A stretch of 11,858 bases of DNA from Pseudomonadota bacterium (GCA_021779635.1 JAJYAH010000141.1:1-11858); one strand, 5' to 3'. Counted from the stretch's first letter, positions 1 to 7,554 are shown. Made by a program: numbers and translations. Notes: a model not told the origin generated them from the letters alone.

Positions 1-23
1 GCGAGGGGGGAAATCCCCCTCGC
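1..23. repeat. Perfect 9-bp GC-rich inverted repeat (hairpin) at the window edge
   Basis: Bases 1-9 (GCGAGGGGG) are exactly complementary to bases 15-23 (CCCCCTCGC) around a GAAAT loop, with a possible extra G-T pair at 10/14. The stem is strong enough to act as a transcript end or stabiliser for a gene lying left of the window, but no T-run follows on either side, so it is not a classical rho-independent terminator. The hairpin is seen directly; its role is not known. Confidence 0.6.
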
Positions 24-59
24 ACTCCCCCTGCCGGAACTCAAACCAATCCCCATCCA

Positions 60-123
60 ATCCGGCCAGACTGATGCATTTTTTCTCCGGCCTGTTGATG
101 TACTTTTGCTCCGGCGTTGACAG
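60..123. repeat. Three imperfect direct repeats with 24-25 bp period, possible IS21-type end
   Basis: CCGGCC at 62-67, CCGGCC at 87-92 and CCGGCG at 111-116 each begin a related block (CCGGCCAGACTGATG, CCGGCCTGTTGATG, CCGGCGTTGACAG). The second and third are also preceded by matching T-rich tracts ending in CTCCGG or GCTCCGG. Multiple short repeats near an end are typical of IS21-family elements, and the TGTTGATG...GTTGACAG wording is reminiscent of them, but no istA or istB sequence is in the window. They could instead be regulator or replication-protein binding repeats. The repeat is directly visible; its assignment is speculative. The rest of bases 1-342 shows no gene I can support. Confidence 0.4.
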
Positions 124-342
124 TGAGAGAAGCTCTCAGAGCGAGTGGAGTTAGTTTCACGTCAGCCGTCTTCGATCACATGAACGAATCCGTCAATTCG
201 AACAGTCCGATAGTTGCGATACCGGCGACGAGGACGCAGGCTAACCGGCGGCATACATTGGACCGAAGCCAAACGACAACATAGGAACCAAACGGCCGCT
301 CAAGCTAAATGCGAACAAGACGTCTGTCGCTGCACGCACAAT

Positions 343-1467
343 TTAGAGTGTGGTGTTCAGAGCGTCGGAAGGAAGGTCATCAGCCTGCGAGCCGTTTGAG
401 GGCGGGCAATCCGACCGGCGGGGTGGGCTGCCACGGTACGTCGTCTTGCCAACACCGCCCTTGCCCATGACCATGATCAGGCCTCGGCCCGTCGCGGCAA
501 ACTCATCGATCATCTGGTCAATACCAGGCAAGTTCATGGATCCGATACCAATTTCTGCCGATTCGACCGGCGGCCAAGTCGAGTCCTTGTCTATAGACAG
601 CAAGGCGCGCAATGCCTGCAGGCCGACCATGTCAAAGGCGCGAAGCGGAACCTCGTCTCGCGGCAGATTTAGCAGCGCCTCAGGGACTTGCGCGAGCGCC
701 TGTCGCCCAAGTTCCTCCAGTGCCTTAGCAATTTTGTCGTCTGCTCCGGTGGCGTGGAACACGCCATTCACGACGAGACATTGATTGCCGAGCCCTAGTG
801 TCTTTAGCTCCGACGACGTTCGCACAGCCTCGACGAGGGCGCTCTTTTCCGGCCGCGCCACCAGAACGAACACGGTTCTCTGTGAATCGGCCAGCGCCAC
901 CATGGCATCCCCGAAGCGCCCTTCCTGCATTTTGAGGCCCGAATGCGGACCCAGGCACGACGCACCCCGATCGTTATCTTTGAGAAATCCCGTCCATGCC
1001 TTGGGAAGGCTCAGGAGCCGCAGGGTATGTCCGGTTGGCGCAGTGTCGAAGATCACGTGATCGTAACCGGGGACATCTTCGGCGAGCAGCCCGGCGAACT
1101 CATCAAAGGCGGCAATCTCGGTAGTACAAGCGCCGGACAGCTCCTCGCGGACATTAGCGCGTTCCTCTTCGGTCGCTCCGTCGCCCATCTGAGCAATGAC
1201 GCGCGCGATATAAGCTTCGGTCGCCGCAGTCGGGTCGATGTTCAAGGCCGAGAGTCCCGGTGCGTCAGTTATCGGAGAGGGATGATTCGAAAGCTTCTGG
1301 CCGAGCATCTCATCGAGGTTTGATGCCGGGTCGGTGCTCACGAGAAGGACCGACCTTCCGCTGTCGGCTAATGCAAGTGCCGTAGCACAGGCGAGCGAAG
1401 TCTTACCGACCCCGCCTTTGCCCGTGAAGAAGAGATAATAGGGCGGATCACGCAAAAGGTTCAGCAT
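343..1467 (-). CDS. arsA: ArsA-family anion-transporting ATPase, truncated in the second half
   Basis: ArsA is the cytoplasmic ATPase that energises the ArsB arsenite pump and has two homologous P-loop halves, about 580 residues in total. This 374-residue product has a full first half: P-loop GKGGVGKTS (residues 16-24), STDPAS (44-49), the DTAPTGH switch (141-147), and cysteines 114 and 171 in the SGACTTEIAAF and CLGP contexts, matching two of the three metalloid-binding cysteines of E. coli ArsA. A linker and the second P-loop GKGGVGKTT (335-343) follow, and then the family resemblance stops. A one-base shift at about position 438 restores TVAA, the expected continuation, so a frameshift plus further decay is the simplest reading; the last 31 residues are not ArsA-like. 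The third metal cysteine and second ATP site are lost. No arsB, arsC or arsD lies nearby. It is probably a pseudogene, although a single-domain ATPase cannot be excluded. The ATG start sits right before the P-loop domain and lacks a strong ribosome binding site. Confidence 0.85.
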   Translation of the reverse strand: MLNLLRDPPYYLFFTGKGGVGKTSLACATALALADSGRSVLLVSTDPASNLDEMLGQKLSNHPSPITDAPGLSALNIDPTAATEAYIARVIAQMGDGATEEERANVREELSGACTTEIAAFDEFAGLLAEDVPGYDHVIFDTAPTGHTLRLLSLPKAWTGFLKDNDRGASCLGPHSGLKMQEGRFGDAMVALADSQRTVFVLVARPEKSALVEAVRTSSELKTLGLGNQCLVVNGVFHATGADDKIAKALEELGRQALAQVPEALLNLPRDEVPLRAFDMVGLQALRALLSIDKDSTWPPVESAEIGIGSMNLPGIDQMIDEFAATGRGLIMVMGKGGVGKTTYRGSPPRRSDCPPSNGSQADDLPSDALNTTL

Positions 1468-1638
1468 TCAATTCATCTCATCCGGCCGCGGGGTCTCACC
1501 AGGCAAGGTTTCCCCCTCTGGCCCATGCTCCAATCACAGCAGCGGCGGCCACAATCGGAGCGCATTTGAGATCCCGACACCATTTCAAGGTTCCGCAATA
1601 TCAATTGTACTGAAAATGCGTTCCACGGTCCTATTCTC
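1468..1638. other. Spacer between the dioxygenase fragment and arsA
   Basis: These 171 bases hold no supported gene. On the minus strand a short open stretch of about 34 codons without ATG, ending at the TGA at 1497-1499, reads as ALA-rich hydrophobic residues; I do not recognise it. No clear ArsD or promoter signal is visible ahead of arsA. Confidence 0.3.
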
Positions 1639-1985
1639 TTAGTGATCTTCAGGCTGCCCGCTGCGTTCGAATACCCTCGCGCACCCGTCCATCGCATCCT
1701 CAAAACTGAAATTAGTAAGCCACAGGCGCAGCGGATGGCGCTTCTTCGCAGGCTCTGGCCAGTCCTCGTACTCCATGCGCGCATGCAGGATCGCCGCATT
1801 CTTGAGGAACTGCATTTCGCCGGGCTCGAAGTCCAAGCCGAGATAATAGGCCGGATCATTTACGATGGTGTCGATCAGGTCCAGCAATTCGGTCTGGGCG
1901 GAAGTCAAACGCGGCACTTCGAGAAACCGTTGGGCGTTGCAGATATACCAACCGATGTCGAGAGTGCCGAGGCTCCCATTCTGGT
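1639..1985 (-). pseudogene. C-terminal fragment of a TauD/TfdA-family 2-oxoglutarate/Fe(II) dioxygenase
   Basis: Reading the minus strand from the insertion sequence edge gives about 115 residues that match the end of TauD/TfdA-like dioxygenases: RFLEVPRLTSAQTELLDLI, then LGLDFEPGEMQFLKNAAILH, then EDWPEPAKKRHPLRLWL. The His of AILHAR fits the distal iron ligand and the Arg of KRHPLRLWL fits the 2-oxoglutarate carboxylate contact. The first two thirds, including the HxD iron motif, are absent. The open frame runs without an ATG into the terminal inverted repeat of the adjacent insertion sequence, so the gene was cut there. The missing 5' part is not found on the far side of the element. A GTG at 1917 could restart translation, but the product would lack a catalytic core. 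Family placement is fairly secure; the substrate cannot be told. Confidence 0.75.
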
Positions 1986-2000
1986 TGTGCTCCGCAAAAA
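1986..2000 (+). repeat. Left terminal inverted repeat of the insertion sequence
   Basis: TGTGCTCCGCAAAAA, the exact reverse complement of bases 3184-3198. Similarity becomes patchy further inwards (TTAGCG against CTCTGCG). Confidence 0.85.
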
Positions 2001-2079
2001 TTAGCGGTCTGACTTGAAGCGGGTAAAATAGCAGTCAAAGTGAAAGGAGAAGATCGAAAACTAAGGACATCGGTGCATC

Positions 2080-3171
2080 ATGAACTTCTGTGCGTGCTGG
2101 TTGAACCTGTTTGCCGACCTGCTCCGCTTTCTGGTCCTTAGTTTGCGGTCCAAAACTTCGTTGGCCGCCGAGAATCTTTTCCTGCGCAAACAGCTCGCGT
2201 TCTATCAAGAACGCAAGACCAGATCACGACGGCTCGACGATCCAGCGCGCTTGACGTTGGTGTGGCTCAGTCACTGGTTTGATTGGCGAAACGCCTTGGC
2301 CATCGTAAGACCCAAAACTTTCATCAGTTGGCACCGCAGGGGCTTCCAGCTTTTCTGGCGTTGCAAATCCCAATCCGGCCGGCCGCGGATTCCGCTGGAC
2401 CTCCAACATCTGATCCGCAGGATGGCCGGCGAGAACCCCTCGTGGGGCGAGGAACGGATTGCAAACGAGCTGCTGCTGAAGCTCGGTCTGCGCGTGTCGC
2501 CACGCACAATTCGTAAGTATCTGCCAAAGCTTCCGGCACCAAGCGGAAACCCTCGCCGCGATCAGCGTTGGGCAACCTTTCTCAAGAATCACGCCGACGC
2601 GATTATCGCCTGCGACTTTTGCGTCGCAGCAACCGCCACTTTTCGAATTCTTTACGTGTTTGTGGTGATGGAACATACCACTCGCCGGATGATCCACGTC
2701 AACGCGACGGCCCACCCAAGCGCTGCCTGGACCCTCCAACAACTCCGCGAGGCCATTCCTTCAGACCACACGTACCGATTCATCATTCACGACCACGACG
2801 CCATCTTTTCCTCCGAGTTCGATGCGTCTGTGGCCGGCCTCGGCCTTGAACTAATCAAGACGCCGGTTCTCAGCCCGCAGGCCAATTCGCTGTGCGAAAG
2901 GTTAATCGGGACAATGCGGCGCGAGTGTCTCGATTGGATAATTCCTTTGACCGAGGACCATCTGCGACGAACTCTGTGGTCGTGGCTGCCGCACTACAAT
3001 CGCGGCCGACCACATACTTCCTTAGGACCCGGTCTTCCCGTTCCACCCCGGCATTGTCCGGTGCAGGTGCAACGCCAGCGGCATCGCTTTGACCGGCCCA
3101 ACCGCGTGGCGGCGCTCCCCGTCTTGAACGGACTTCACCATGAGTACAGCCTCCTGGACCAAGCTGCTTGA
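2080..3171 (+). CDS. DDE transposase with integrase core (rve) domain
   Basis: This 363-residue protein cuts and joins the ends of the insertion sequence that carries it. The N-terminal 150 residues are basic and include a helix-turn-helix-like region (SWGEERIANELL, about 121-132, then SPRTIRKYL, 140-148). The integrase core follows from about 165 to 300, with catalytic candidates Asp179 (IIACDF), Asp238 (IIHDHDAIF) and Glu273 (SLCERLIGTMRREC); 34 residues separate the last two. The NRGRPHTSLGPGLP motif near 307-320 is typical of the family's C-terminus. The length is normal and there is no internal stop or shift, so it should be active. The ATG at 2080 is the first in frame, with AAGGA-like purines some distance upstream. 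The IS481 versus IS3 grouping is uncertain; the enzyme class is not. Confidence 0.9.
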   Translation: MNFCACWLNLFADLLRFLVLSLRSKTSLAAENLFLRKQLAFYQERKTRSRRLDDPARLTLVWLSHWFDWRNALAIVRPKTFISWHRRGFQLFWRCKSQSGRPRIPLDLQHLIRRMAGENPSWGEERIANELLLKLGLRVSPRTIRKYLPKLPAPSGNPRRDQRWATFLKNHADAIIACDFCVAATATFRILYVFVVMEHTTRRMIHVNATAHPSAAWTLQQLREAIPSDHTYRFIIHDHDAIFSSEFDASVAGLGLELIKTPVLSPQANSLCERLIGTMRRECLDWIIPLTEDHLRRTLWSWLPHYNRGRPHTSLGPGLPVPPRHCPVQVQRQRHRFDRPNRVAALPVLNGLHHEYSLLDQAA

Positions 3172-3183
3172 CCTGGCGCAGAG

Positions 3184-3198
3184 TTTTTGCGGAGCACA
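3184..3198 (-). repeat. Right terminal inverted repeat of the insertion sequence
   Basis: TTTTTGCGGAGCACA, pairing perfectly with bases 1986-2000. It begins 13 bases after the transposase stop codon. Confidence 0.85.
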
Positions 3199-3289
3199 GG
3201 AGTGTCAAATGATAAATGTGGCTGACTTTCGGATGATTATTGACACAAATGAGCCCGTGCCCTCTAGCGAGGACAACTATATGGGCGCG

Positions 3290-3712
3290 TCACTTCTTCT
3301 TCAGATTGCGAGAAATATTATTGATGAGCGCTTTGCCAAACTGCAAAGCCGCGACAAACCGTTGATCGCTCTGTATTGCCGTGTTGATTACATTAAGCTG
3401 AGTGATCAGATTCGTAACATCAGGTTGACTCGGCGCAGGGAGCCTTATCGCCGCCGCGATCGAATTCGTCGCGCTAATGAAACTCACCTCGGCCTCTAGC
3501 GCCGCATCGGTTACCTGGATCGCATCTTCTAATGTGCGTAAACCGTCGAGCTCGGTCAGCCAGTTATTCCATTCACCGGGATCGGCTTTTGGAAACGGAC
3601 CGATATTGGCGATAGCGTCTTCCAGGGTCTGTGGGTCATTAATTCCGGTATAGATTGCCTTGATCATTAGCTGGTACGTTGGCCACTGGGCTAGCACATC
3701 ATCGATTGACAT
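3290..3712 (-). CDS. Hypothetical protein, 140 residues, last gene of the envelope set
   Basis: I do not recognise the family. The product is acidic in its first half and rich in Asn, Gln and Ile, with no signal peptide or membrane segment. It looks mostly helical: a tryptophan-containing N-terminal part (MSIDDVLAQWPTYQLMIKAI) is followed by two related TLEDAI segments (about residues 29-34 and 60-65), and it ends in a basic NLKKK tail. The start has a good ribosome binding site, AGAGGAA, about seven bases before the ATG. It lies 61 bp after the lipoprotein gene at 3774-4415 on the same strand, so co-transcription is likely. An overlapping open frame on the plus strand was rejected because this frame has the better ribosome binding site and codon pattern. 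Confidence 0.6.
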   Translation of the reverse strand: MSIDDVLAQWPTYQLMIKAIYTGINDPQTLEDAIANIGPFPKADPGEWNNWLTELDGLRTLEDAIQVTDAALEAEVSFISATNSIAAAIRLPAPSQPDVTNLITQLNVINTAIQSDQRFVAALQFGKALINNISRNLKKK

Positions 3713-3773
3713 AGAGGGCTTCCTCTCACGAAGTATTCGCGCGAAGAACGATTAGCCTCCGCGCCTCAGATCG

Positions 3774-4415
3774 CTACTTCGTCTGAGGCTGCTGGCTTTT
3801 CAGTTGCTGAATCACCGCCTGGCCAAAGACCTCGAGCTCAGAGGCCCTGGTGGTGAAAGGCGTCGGCTGCTCGAGCTCGGTGAGCTGCTGCGACAACGTC
3901 GATAGCGTCGCTTGATATTGTTGGAGCGTGTTGAAGTCCGTTGCCATCGCCTGCGCAGCTTGGGCTTCGTCTTGTCGCGCGTCGCTAAAAGCTTGATTCT
4001 CCGAAACGACGCCATCTTGAATGAAGGCCGTAATTTTTGGGGCGACGCTGGCAGACCCGGTCCCATCGATGAGATCCCCCGCCAGCTTCAGGCTTGCGGC
4101 ATTCGTCGTGGTAATGATGCGACCGTACGCCAGCGTGTGTCTTACCCCAGCTGCGGGCGCAATCGGATTTACTACGTTGAGCCTGCTCTGCAGATTCTTG
4201 ACGGAAGCAACATAGAATGTCTGCTCGGCCTCGATCTTTGCGGTCGATGCGGCGTTATACTCGGCTGTCAGTTGCCGAAGCTGAGTAGCTAACTGACGAG
4301 ATTGCGCGTCAGCAGAGCAGCCGGCGACGACGGACACAATAACAAAGCTGGCCGCGACAATCGCCGCGGATTGCAGGTATTGAATCGTACTTGGGAAGTG
4401 GAGATTGGTCCGCAT
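3774..4415 (-). CDS. Putative lipoprotein, 213 residues, unknown function
   Basis: The N-terminus is a lipoprotein signal: a hydrophobic stretch from about residue 16 to 32 ends in the lipobox VAGC with Cys33, so the mature protein should be lipid-anchored in the envelope. The mature part is strongly helical with heptad-like runs (QSRQLATQLRQLTAEYNAAS, about 38-57, and the region 135-190 rich in Gln, Ala and Leu), suggesting coiled coils. No enzymatic motif is visible. The start ATG shares its A with the TAA stop of the upstream gene (TAATG), a strong hint of translational coupling and of a shared function with the 458-residue protein, which has the same Gln/Ala-rich helical character. The family is not recognised. 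Confidence 0.7.
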   Translation of the reverse strand: MRTNLHFPSTIQYLQSAAIVAASFVIVSVVAGCSADAQSRQLATQLRQLTAEYNAASTAKIEAEQTFYVASVKNLQSRLNVVNPIAPAAGVRHTLAYGRIITTTNAASLKLAGDLIDGTGSASVAPKITAFIQDGVVSENQAFSDARQDEAQAAQAMATDFNTLQQYQATLSTLSQQLTELEQPTPFTTRASELEVFGQAVIQQLKSQQPQTK

Positions 4416-5791
4416 TAGTTGATCCTGCCTGCGATTACGCCGACTGCGATCGCTTGAGCAATCGCGATGATGTCAGCCGCATCCTGCGATGTGAATCCGC
4501 CTTGCTCATACTGGTCCAGGACTACCACACCGGACCGTATAACGGTTCGCCAAGCTACGTCGTTAACCTGCGAATCAAGGATAGATTCCTCGTGCGCCAG
4601 GCGCGGCCCGTTCACCGTCAAATCCACGCTTGTCCGCGTGGCAACGGCTTGCGCGATCGCCAGCTTTCTCAGTTTGACGAGGTCCGAAGTCAGCGCCAGT
4701 ACCCGGCCATTCGAATGCTGAAGCTTGGGAATCAGCCGCTCTTCACGCTGCTGCTCATTGTCGGCAGCAGTCGACTTTGCCGCTTCGGCAGCAGCTTGTT
4801 CTGCGGCGTGTCCTTCGTCCGCCAGGAGCGTGATCTGGATTATGAAAGATCTGTCCGCGGGCACAATTAAGGATGGCAACTGGCCCTGGCAGGGATCGCC
4901 GGTGTCAGAGAGCAAGGCATAAGCTAGTTCGTTTTCCGCTTCTACGCGTTCATAGAGTTGGAGGCGTCGCGCGAGCTGCGACAATTTGGCCTCGGCCGCC
5001 TGCTTTTGTAGGTTTGCCAATTGAACGCCCAACGTTAGGATGTTCAGCGTAGCGCCGGGCGCGTTCGGTATGTTGAGCAAAGGCTTGTCACTGCCGGTCA
5101 CATCGATCTGATCTTTGAGGATTTCATTGATTTGTCTCGTCTCAGTCTTACCATTCGCATCTACATATTGAACTTGCTTGTCCCCGGCCGCCTGCACCGC
5201 TTTTTCCAAATTCCGCAGGCCCGATCGCTTCGTGTCAGGTTTGGTTTGACCAGGCGAGGGCAACTGCGCGACTCCAGTTTCCAATACCGCGATGGTTGCA
5301 TTCCAGTTCGTAACGTCTTCCTGGGCCGCTGTGACCTTTTGCTGAGCCGCCTTGATTGCCTCCTGAGCCGTATTGGCATTCTGCTCGGCGCTGGCCTTTT
5401 CGCTCAGGTAGGAGTTCACGGCCGCAGTCAGATTGGAGCGCGTTCGATCGAGCGACGAGCATACGTTGTGGCTGACGGTGGCCAGCGACTTACCGGTCTT
5501 GAAGGGCAGTTCGTCGGTGACAGCCTCGCTGCGGTTGGCTGTCAGGCCCGCAAGGACCTTATCCTGCTCGCTCGCAACGGTTCGCGAGCTTTTTAGAAGT
5601 GTATCGTAAATGCCCGGCGCCTTTTCGCCATACTCGTCGACTAGACTGGCTAGCTTTGCTGTGCGCGCCGCGCGGTCGGAGTCGTGGATATGAGATGGCA
5701 GAAATGAACATCCGTACGAAGTCAGGGTGAGTGGAATGAATGTCGCTCCAAGAACGACCGTGGCACGACGCATCAGCCAAAGGGTCATCAT
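4415..5791 (-). CDS. Coiled-coil exported protein, possibly a lipoprotein, 458 residues
   Basis: The function is not recognised. The N-terminus has a signal-like segment (basic residues at 8-9, hydrophobic 10-24) ending at Cys28 in TSYGC; this is a poor lipobox because Ser replaces the usual Leu at -3, so lipid anchoring is uncertain. Long helical stretches rich in Ala, Gln and Glu at about 113-172, 253-297 and 325-390 look like coiled coils. The last 20 residues (ADIIAIAQAIAVGVIAGRIN) are hydrophobic and could be a membrane or assembly segment. It is the first gene of a minus-strand set with the 213-residue lipoprotein (1-bp overlap) and the 140-residue protein. A GAGGG about 12 bases before the first ATG is a weak ribosome binding site. 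The three may form an envelope complex; that is inference from order and composition. Confidence 0.65.
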   Translation of the reverse strand: MMTLWLMRRATVVLGATFIPLTLTSYGCSFLPSHIHDSDRAARTAKLASLVDEYGEKAPGIYDTLLKSSRTVASEQDKVLAGLTANRSEAVTDELPFKTGKSLATVSHNVCSSLDRTRSNLTAAVNSYLSEKASAEQNANTAQEAIKAAQQKVTAAQEDVTNWNATIAVLETGVAQLPSPGQTKPDTKRSGLRNLEKAVQAAGDKQVQYVDANGKTETRQINEILKDQIDVTGSDKPLLNIPNAPGATLNILTLGVQLANLQKQAAEAKLSQLARRLQLYERVEAENELAYALLSDTGDPCQGQLPSLIVPADRSFIIQITLLADEGHAAEQAAAEAAKSTAADNEQQREERLIPKLQHSNGRVLALTSDLVKLRKLAIAQAVATRTSVDLTVNGPRLAHEESILDSQVNDVAWRTVIRSGVVVLDQYEQGGFTSQDAADIIAIAQAIAVGVIAGRIN

Positions 5792-6198
5792 CGAACCGTA
5801 GCCCTCGGGGCAAACAGCGAACCGTTCGCAGGCGGGGAAGCGAGTCTCAATTTGTCTCCCCTTCGAAGAACAGTTGCTAGGTTAATATCGTTCGCATATG
5901 GTAAGCGCAAGATGCGTCGTTGTTGATATTGGTGCGCTGGTCGCACGCTGCCTTTGTGGCGAGTGAGCTTAGCGCCTTGAGGCTAATGCCGCGGATCTGA
6001 TTGGAAACGCTGCGTCATTGGAGTCGCAAGGACTAGCAGACGGCATCGAGGATGCGGGAACACATTCGGCAACATTGGCCGACCGACGCATACACTTTAT
6101 CCGTGGACCATACTCCGGTATGTTCTGCCCGCCGTCCACGAAACGATTGACTAAGGCATTCGTCGTCGTGATTAGCCGCCACCCCTCGAGCCAATCAG
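5792..6198. other. Intergenic region without a supported gene
   Basis: These 407 bases separate the phosphoesterase gene from the envelope gene set, both on the minus strand. Open frames here lack ribosome binding sites and family resemblance. The only structure I see is the nested inverted repeat at 6102-6140. The promoter for the 458-residue protein presumably lies near the 5791 end, but no clear -35/-10 pair stands out. Confidence 0.5.
6102..6140. repeat. Nested inverted repeats downstream of the phosphoesterase gene
   Basis: An outer 7-bp repeat, CGTGGAC at 6102-6108 and GTCCACG at 6134-6140, encloses an inner hairpin, CATAC at 6109-6113 and GTATG at 6118-6122 around TCCG. It lies about 60 bases past the stop codon of the minus-strand phosphoesterase gene, where a transcript end would be expected, but no T-run follows. 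It may be a 3' end stabiliser or a protein site. Confidence 0.4.
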
Positions 6199-7554
6199 CT
6201 ATCGGCTTCCTCTCAGGAAATAATTCTTCAATTGCGGGTATTTTTGCGCGCCGGCCTTGGGATCGCTTTGTCGCACTTCCTCGAGTGCATTTCGGAATGC
6301 CAACTGATTCGGCGAAAGCATCGTGCTCCCACTGAGCGGCGCGCCCGGGGTCGCGGCGAGTGTGACTGTCGGAAGTGGAGCCAGATCAGGGCGTGCCGTG
6401 TCTCTGCTTAGAACCGCGCTGAGACTCTGGACCGAGGTTCGCGCGGCTACATCCTCCGAGTATTGCTCTCCAGGATTGCCGTACTTCTCAGCTAGCAGCT
6501 TGAGTATCGATGTATGGTCCAGGATGCCATTGAACGCCCGACCCCGTTCCACGAACGGCGAGACGACAAGTGCCGGAACCCGCATCCCAGTGGTCGTAAA
6601 CAGCTTATAGTTTTCGCCGTGATTCTGCTTTGTTAAAAGTGGCCGGGGTTCCACGTGGTCGAAAAATCCTCCATGCTCGTCGTAGGTAATGACCAGCACG
6701 GACTTGCTCCAGCGCTCCCTTGCCACGGGATCGCTCTGGCCGATGGCGTTATAAACGTCGAGCAGGAACTGTTGCCCGCGCGTGATTGAAGTCGTCGGGT
6801 GGTCGTCATCACCCTTTTCGGGGTTAGGCCCGTCGGTGTATTCGGGCTCAATAAAGATCACTTGCGGAAGCTGCTCATCGGAATTCCTCAGGTCGTGAAT
6901 GAGCATCTCGGAGCCGCGAAAATGATGGCTCCAGATATCGGCAATGATCCGGTTTCGCACCTTTTGCATCAGCATAAAGAACGGCGGGCCTTCGGAATAA
7001 ACGCGCCAGCTGACTCCATGTTGATCGAGCCAGTCATAGACCATGTTGTCCTGGTCCTCTAACAGCTTGTTCAAAGTATGATCCCGCATCGCATACCCGC
7101 TCATTGCCATAAGGCGGTTCGGCTGCGTGCTGGCGGGAAGACATGCGAACCAGTGATCGCAAACGCAGAAGTTCTCGGCCATGAAATTCAACACCGGAAC
7201 CTCGGCTGCCGTATAATACTGGCCTGTGGGAAGCGGATCGGCCGGGCTCACGGTGGCATAGTCCCGGACGAAGCCGCTCATCATCGGGTCACCTGGTTGC
7301 CATTGCATCTGTTGAGCAACAGGTTCGCGCTCATGGAGCGGATCAACAGATACGGCAGGATCCGTTCGCGGTTGTGGTGCGTAATTCGACCCGTTGTGAA
7401 GATTACCATAGCCTTTGGTCTGCGCGTCTTTGATCCCAACGATGTCGGTGCGGTTGTGCGGCGGAAGATCGAGGTAGCCGAGTAGATGATCGAACGATCG
7501 GTTCTCCATCATCACGACGAATATGTGCTCGATTTTTTTCAGGTCTGTGGGCAC
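6199..7554 (-). CDS. Phospholipase C / acid phosphatase family phosphoesterase
   Basis: Members of this alkaline-phosphatase-superfamily group (bacterial phospholipase C, AcpA) hydrolyse phosphate esters such as phospholipid head groups. In the 451-residue product numbered from the GTG at 7554, the hallmark motifs appear in order: MENRSFDH (16-23), the nucleophile region CLPASTQPNR with Ser142/Thr143, FIEPEY (234-239), DDDHP (249-253) and TYDEHGGFFDH (290-300), which hold the usual metal ligands. The GTG start is preferred because GAGGAG lies six bases upstream and the protein then begins MPTDLKKIEHI, like other members; a TTG at 7632 would add 26 unlike residues. No signal peptide or Tat motif is seen, although many relatives are exported, so location is unclear. 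It appears to be a single-gene unit, 407 bp from the envelope set. The substrate cannot be decided from sequence alone. Confidence 0.88.
   Translation of the reverse strand: MPTDLKKIEHIFVVMMENRSFDHLLGYLDLPPHNRTDIVGIKDAQTKGYGNLHNGSNYAPQPRTDPAVSVDPLHEREPVAQQMQWQPGDPMMSGFVRDYATVSPADPLPTGQYYTAAEVPVLNFMAENFCVCDHWFACLPASTQPNRLMAMSGYAMRDHTLNKLLEDQDNMVYDWLDQHGVSWRVYSEGPPFFMLMQKVRNRIIADIWSHHFRGSEMLIHDLRNSDEQLPQVIFIEPEYTDGPNPEKGDDDHPTTSITRGQQFLLDVYNAIGQSDPVARERWSKSVLVITYDEHGGFFDHVEPRPLLTKQNHGENYKLFTTTGMRVPALVVSPFVERGRAFNGILDHTSILKLLAEKYGNPGEQYSEDVAARTSVQSLSAVLSRDTARPDLAPLPTVTLAATPGAPLSGSTMLSPNQLAFRNALEEVRQSDPKAGAQKYPQLKNYFLRGSR

Larger units (their letters stand above)
1986..3198 (+). mobile_element. 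Insertion sequence, about 1.2 kb, rve/DDE transposase (IS481/IS3-like)
   Basis: The element is bounded by a perfect 15-bp inverted repeat: TGTGCTCCGCAAAAA at 1986-2000 and its complement TTTTTGCGGAGCACA at 3184-3198, giving TGT...ACA ends of the kind used by IS481-type elements. One transposase gene fills it, with about 80 bp ahead of the start codon. No convincing target-site duplication is visible (left flank CATTCTGGT, right flank GGAGTGTCA). Its left end interrupts a dioxygenase gene on the minus strand, but the right flank does not continue that gene, which suggests a deletion or recombination after insertion. The boundaries come directly from the repeats; the IS family name is from memory of similar transposases. 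Confidence 0.85.

Noticed and set aside
214..399. 61-residue plus-strand open frame
   Set aside because: Its Arg/Gln-rich composition, lack of a ribosome binding site and overlap with the arsA 3' end argue against it.
1473..1859. 128-residue minus-strand open frame
   Set aside because: It overlaps the dioxygenase fragment in another frame and its Ser/Arg/Cys-rich product looks like an out-of-frame translation.
3140..3499. 119-residue plus-strand open frame after the transposase
   Set aside because: It spans the right end of the insertion sequence and overlaps most of the minus-strand gene at 3290-3712, which has a better ribosome binding site and codon pattern.
3764..3788. CCTCAGA/TCTGAGG inverted repeat as a terminator
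   Set aside because: It overlaps the end of the lipoprotein coding sequence, has an 11-base spacer and no T-run, and another gene follows on the same strand.
6018..6335. 105-residue plus-strand open frame
   Set aside because: It has no ribosome binding site or family resemblance, and its 3' part lies opposite the end of the phosphoesterase gene.
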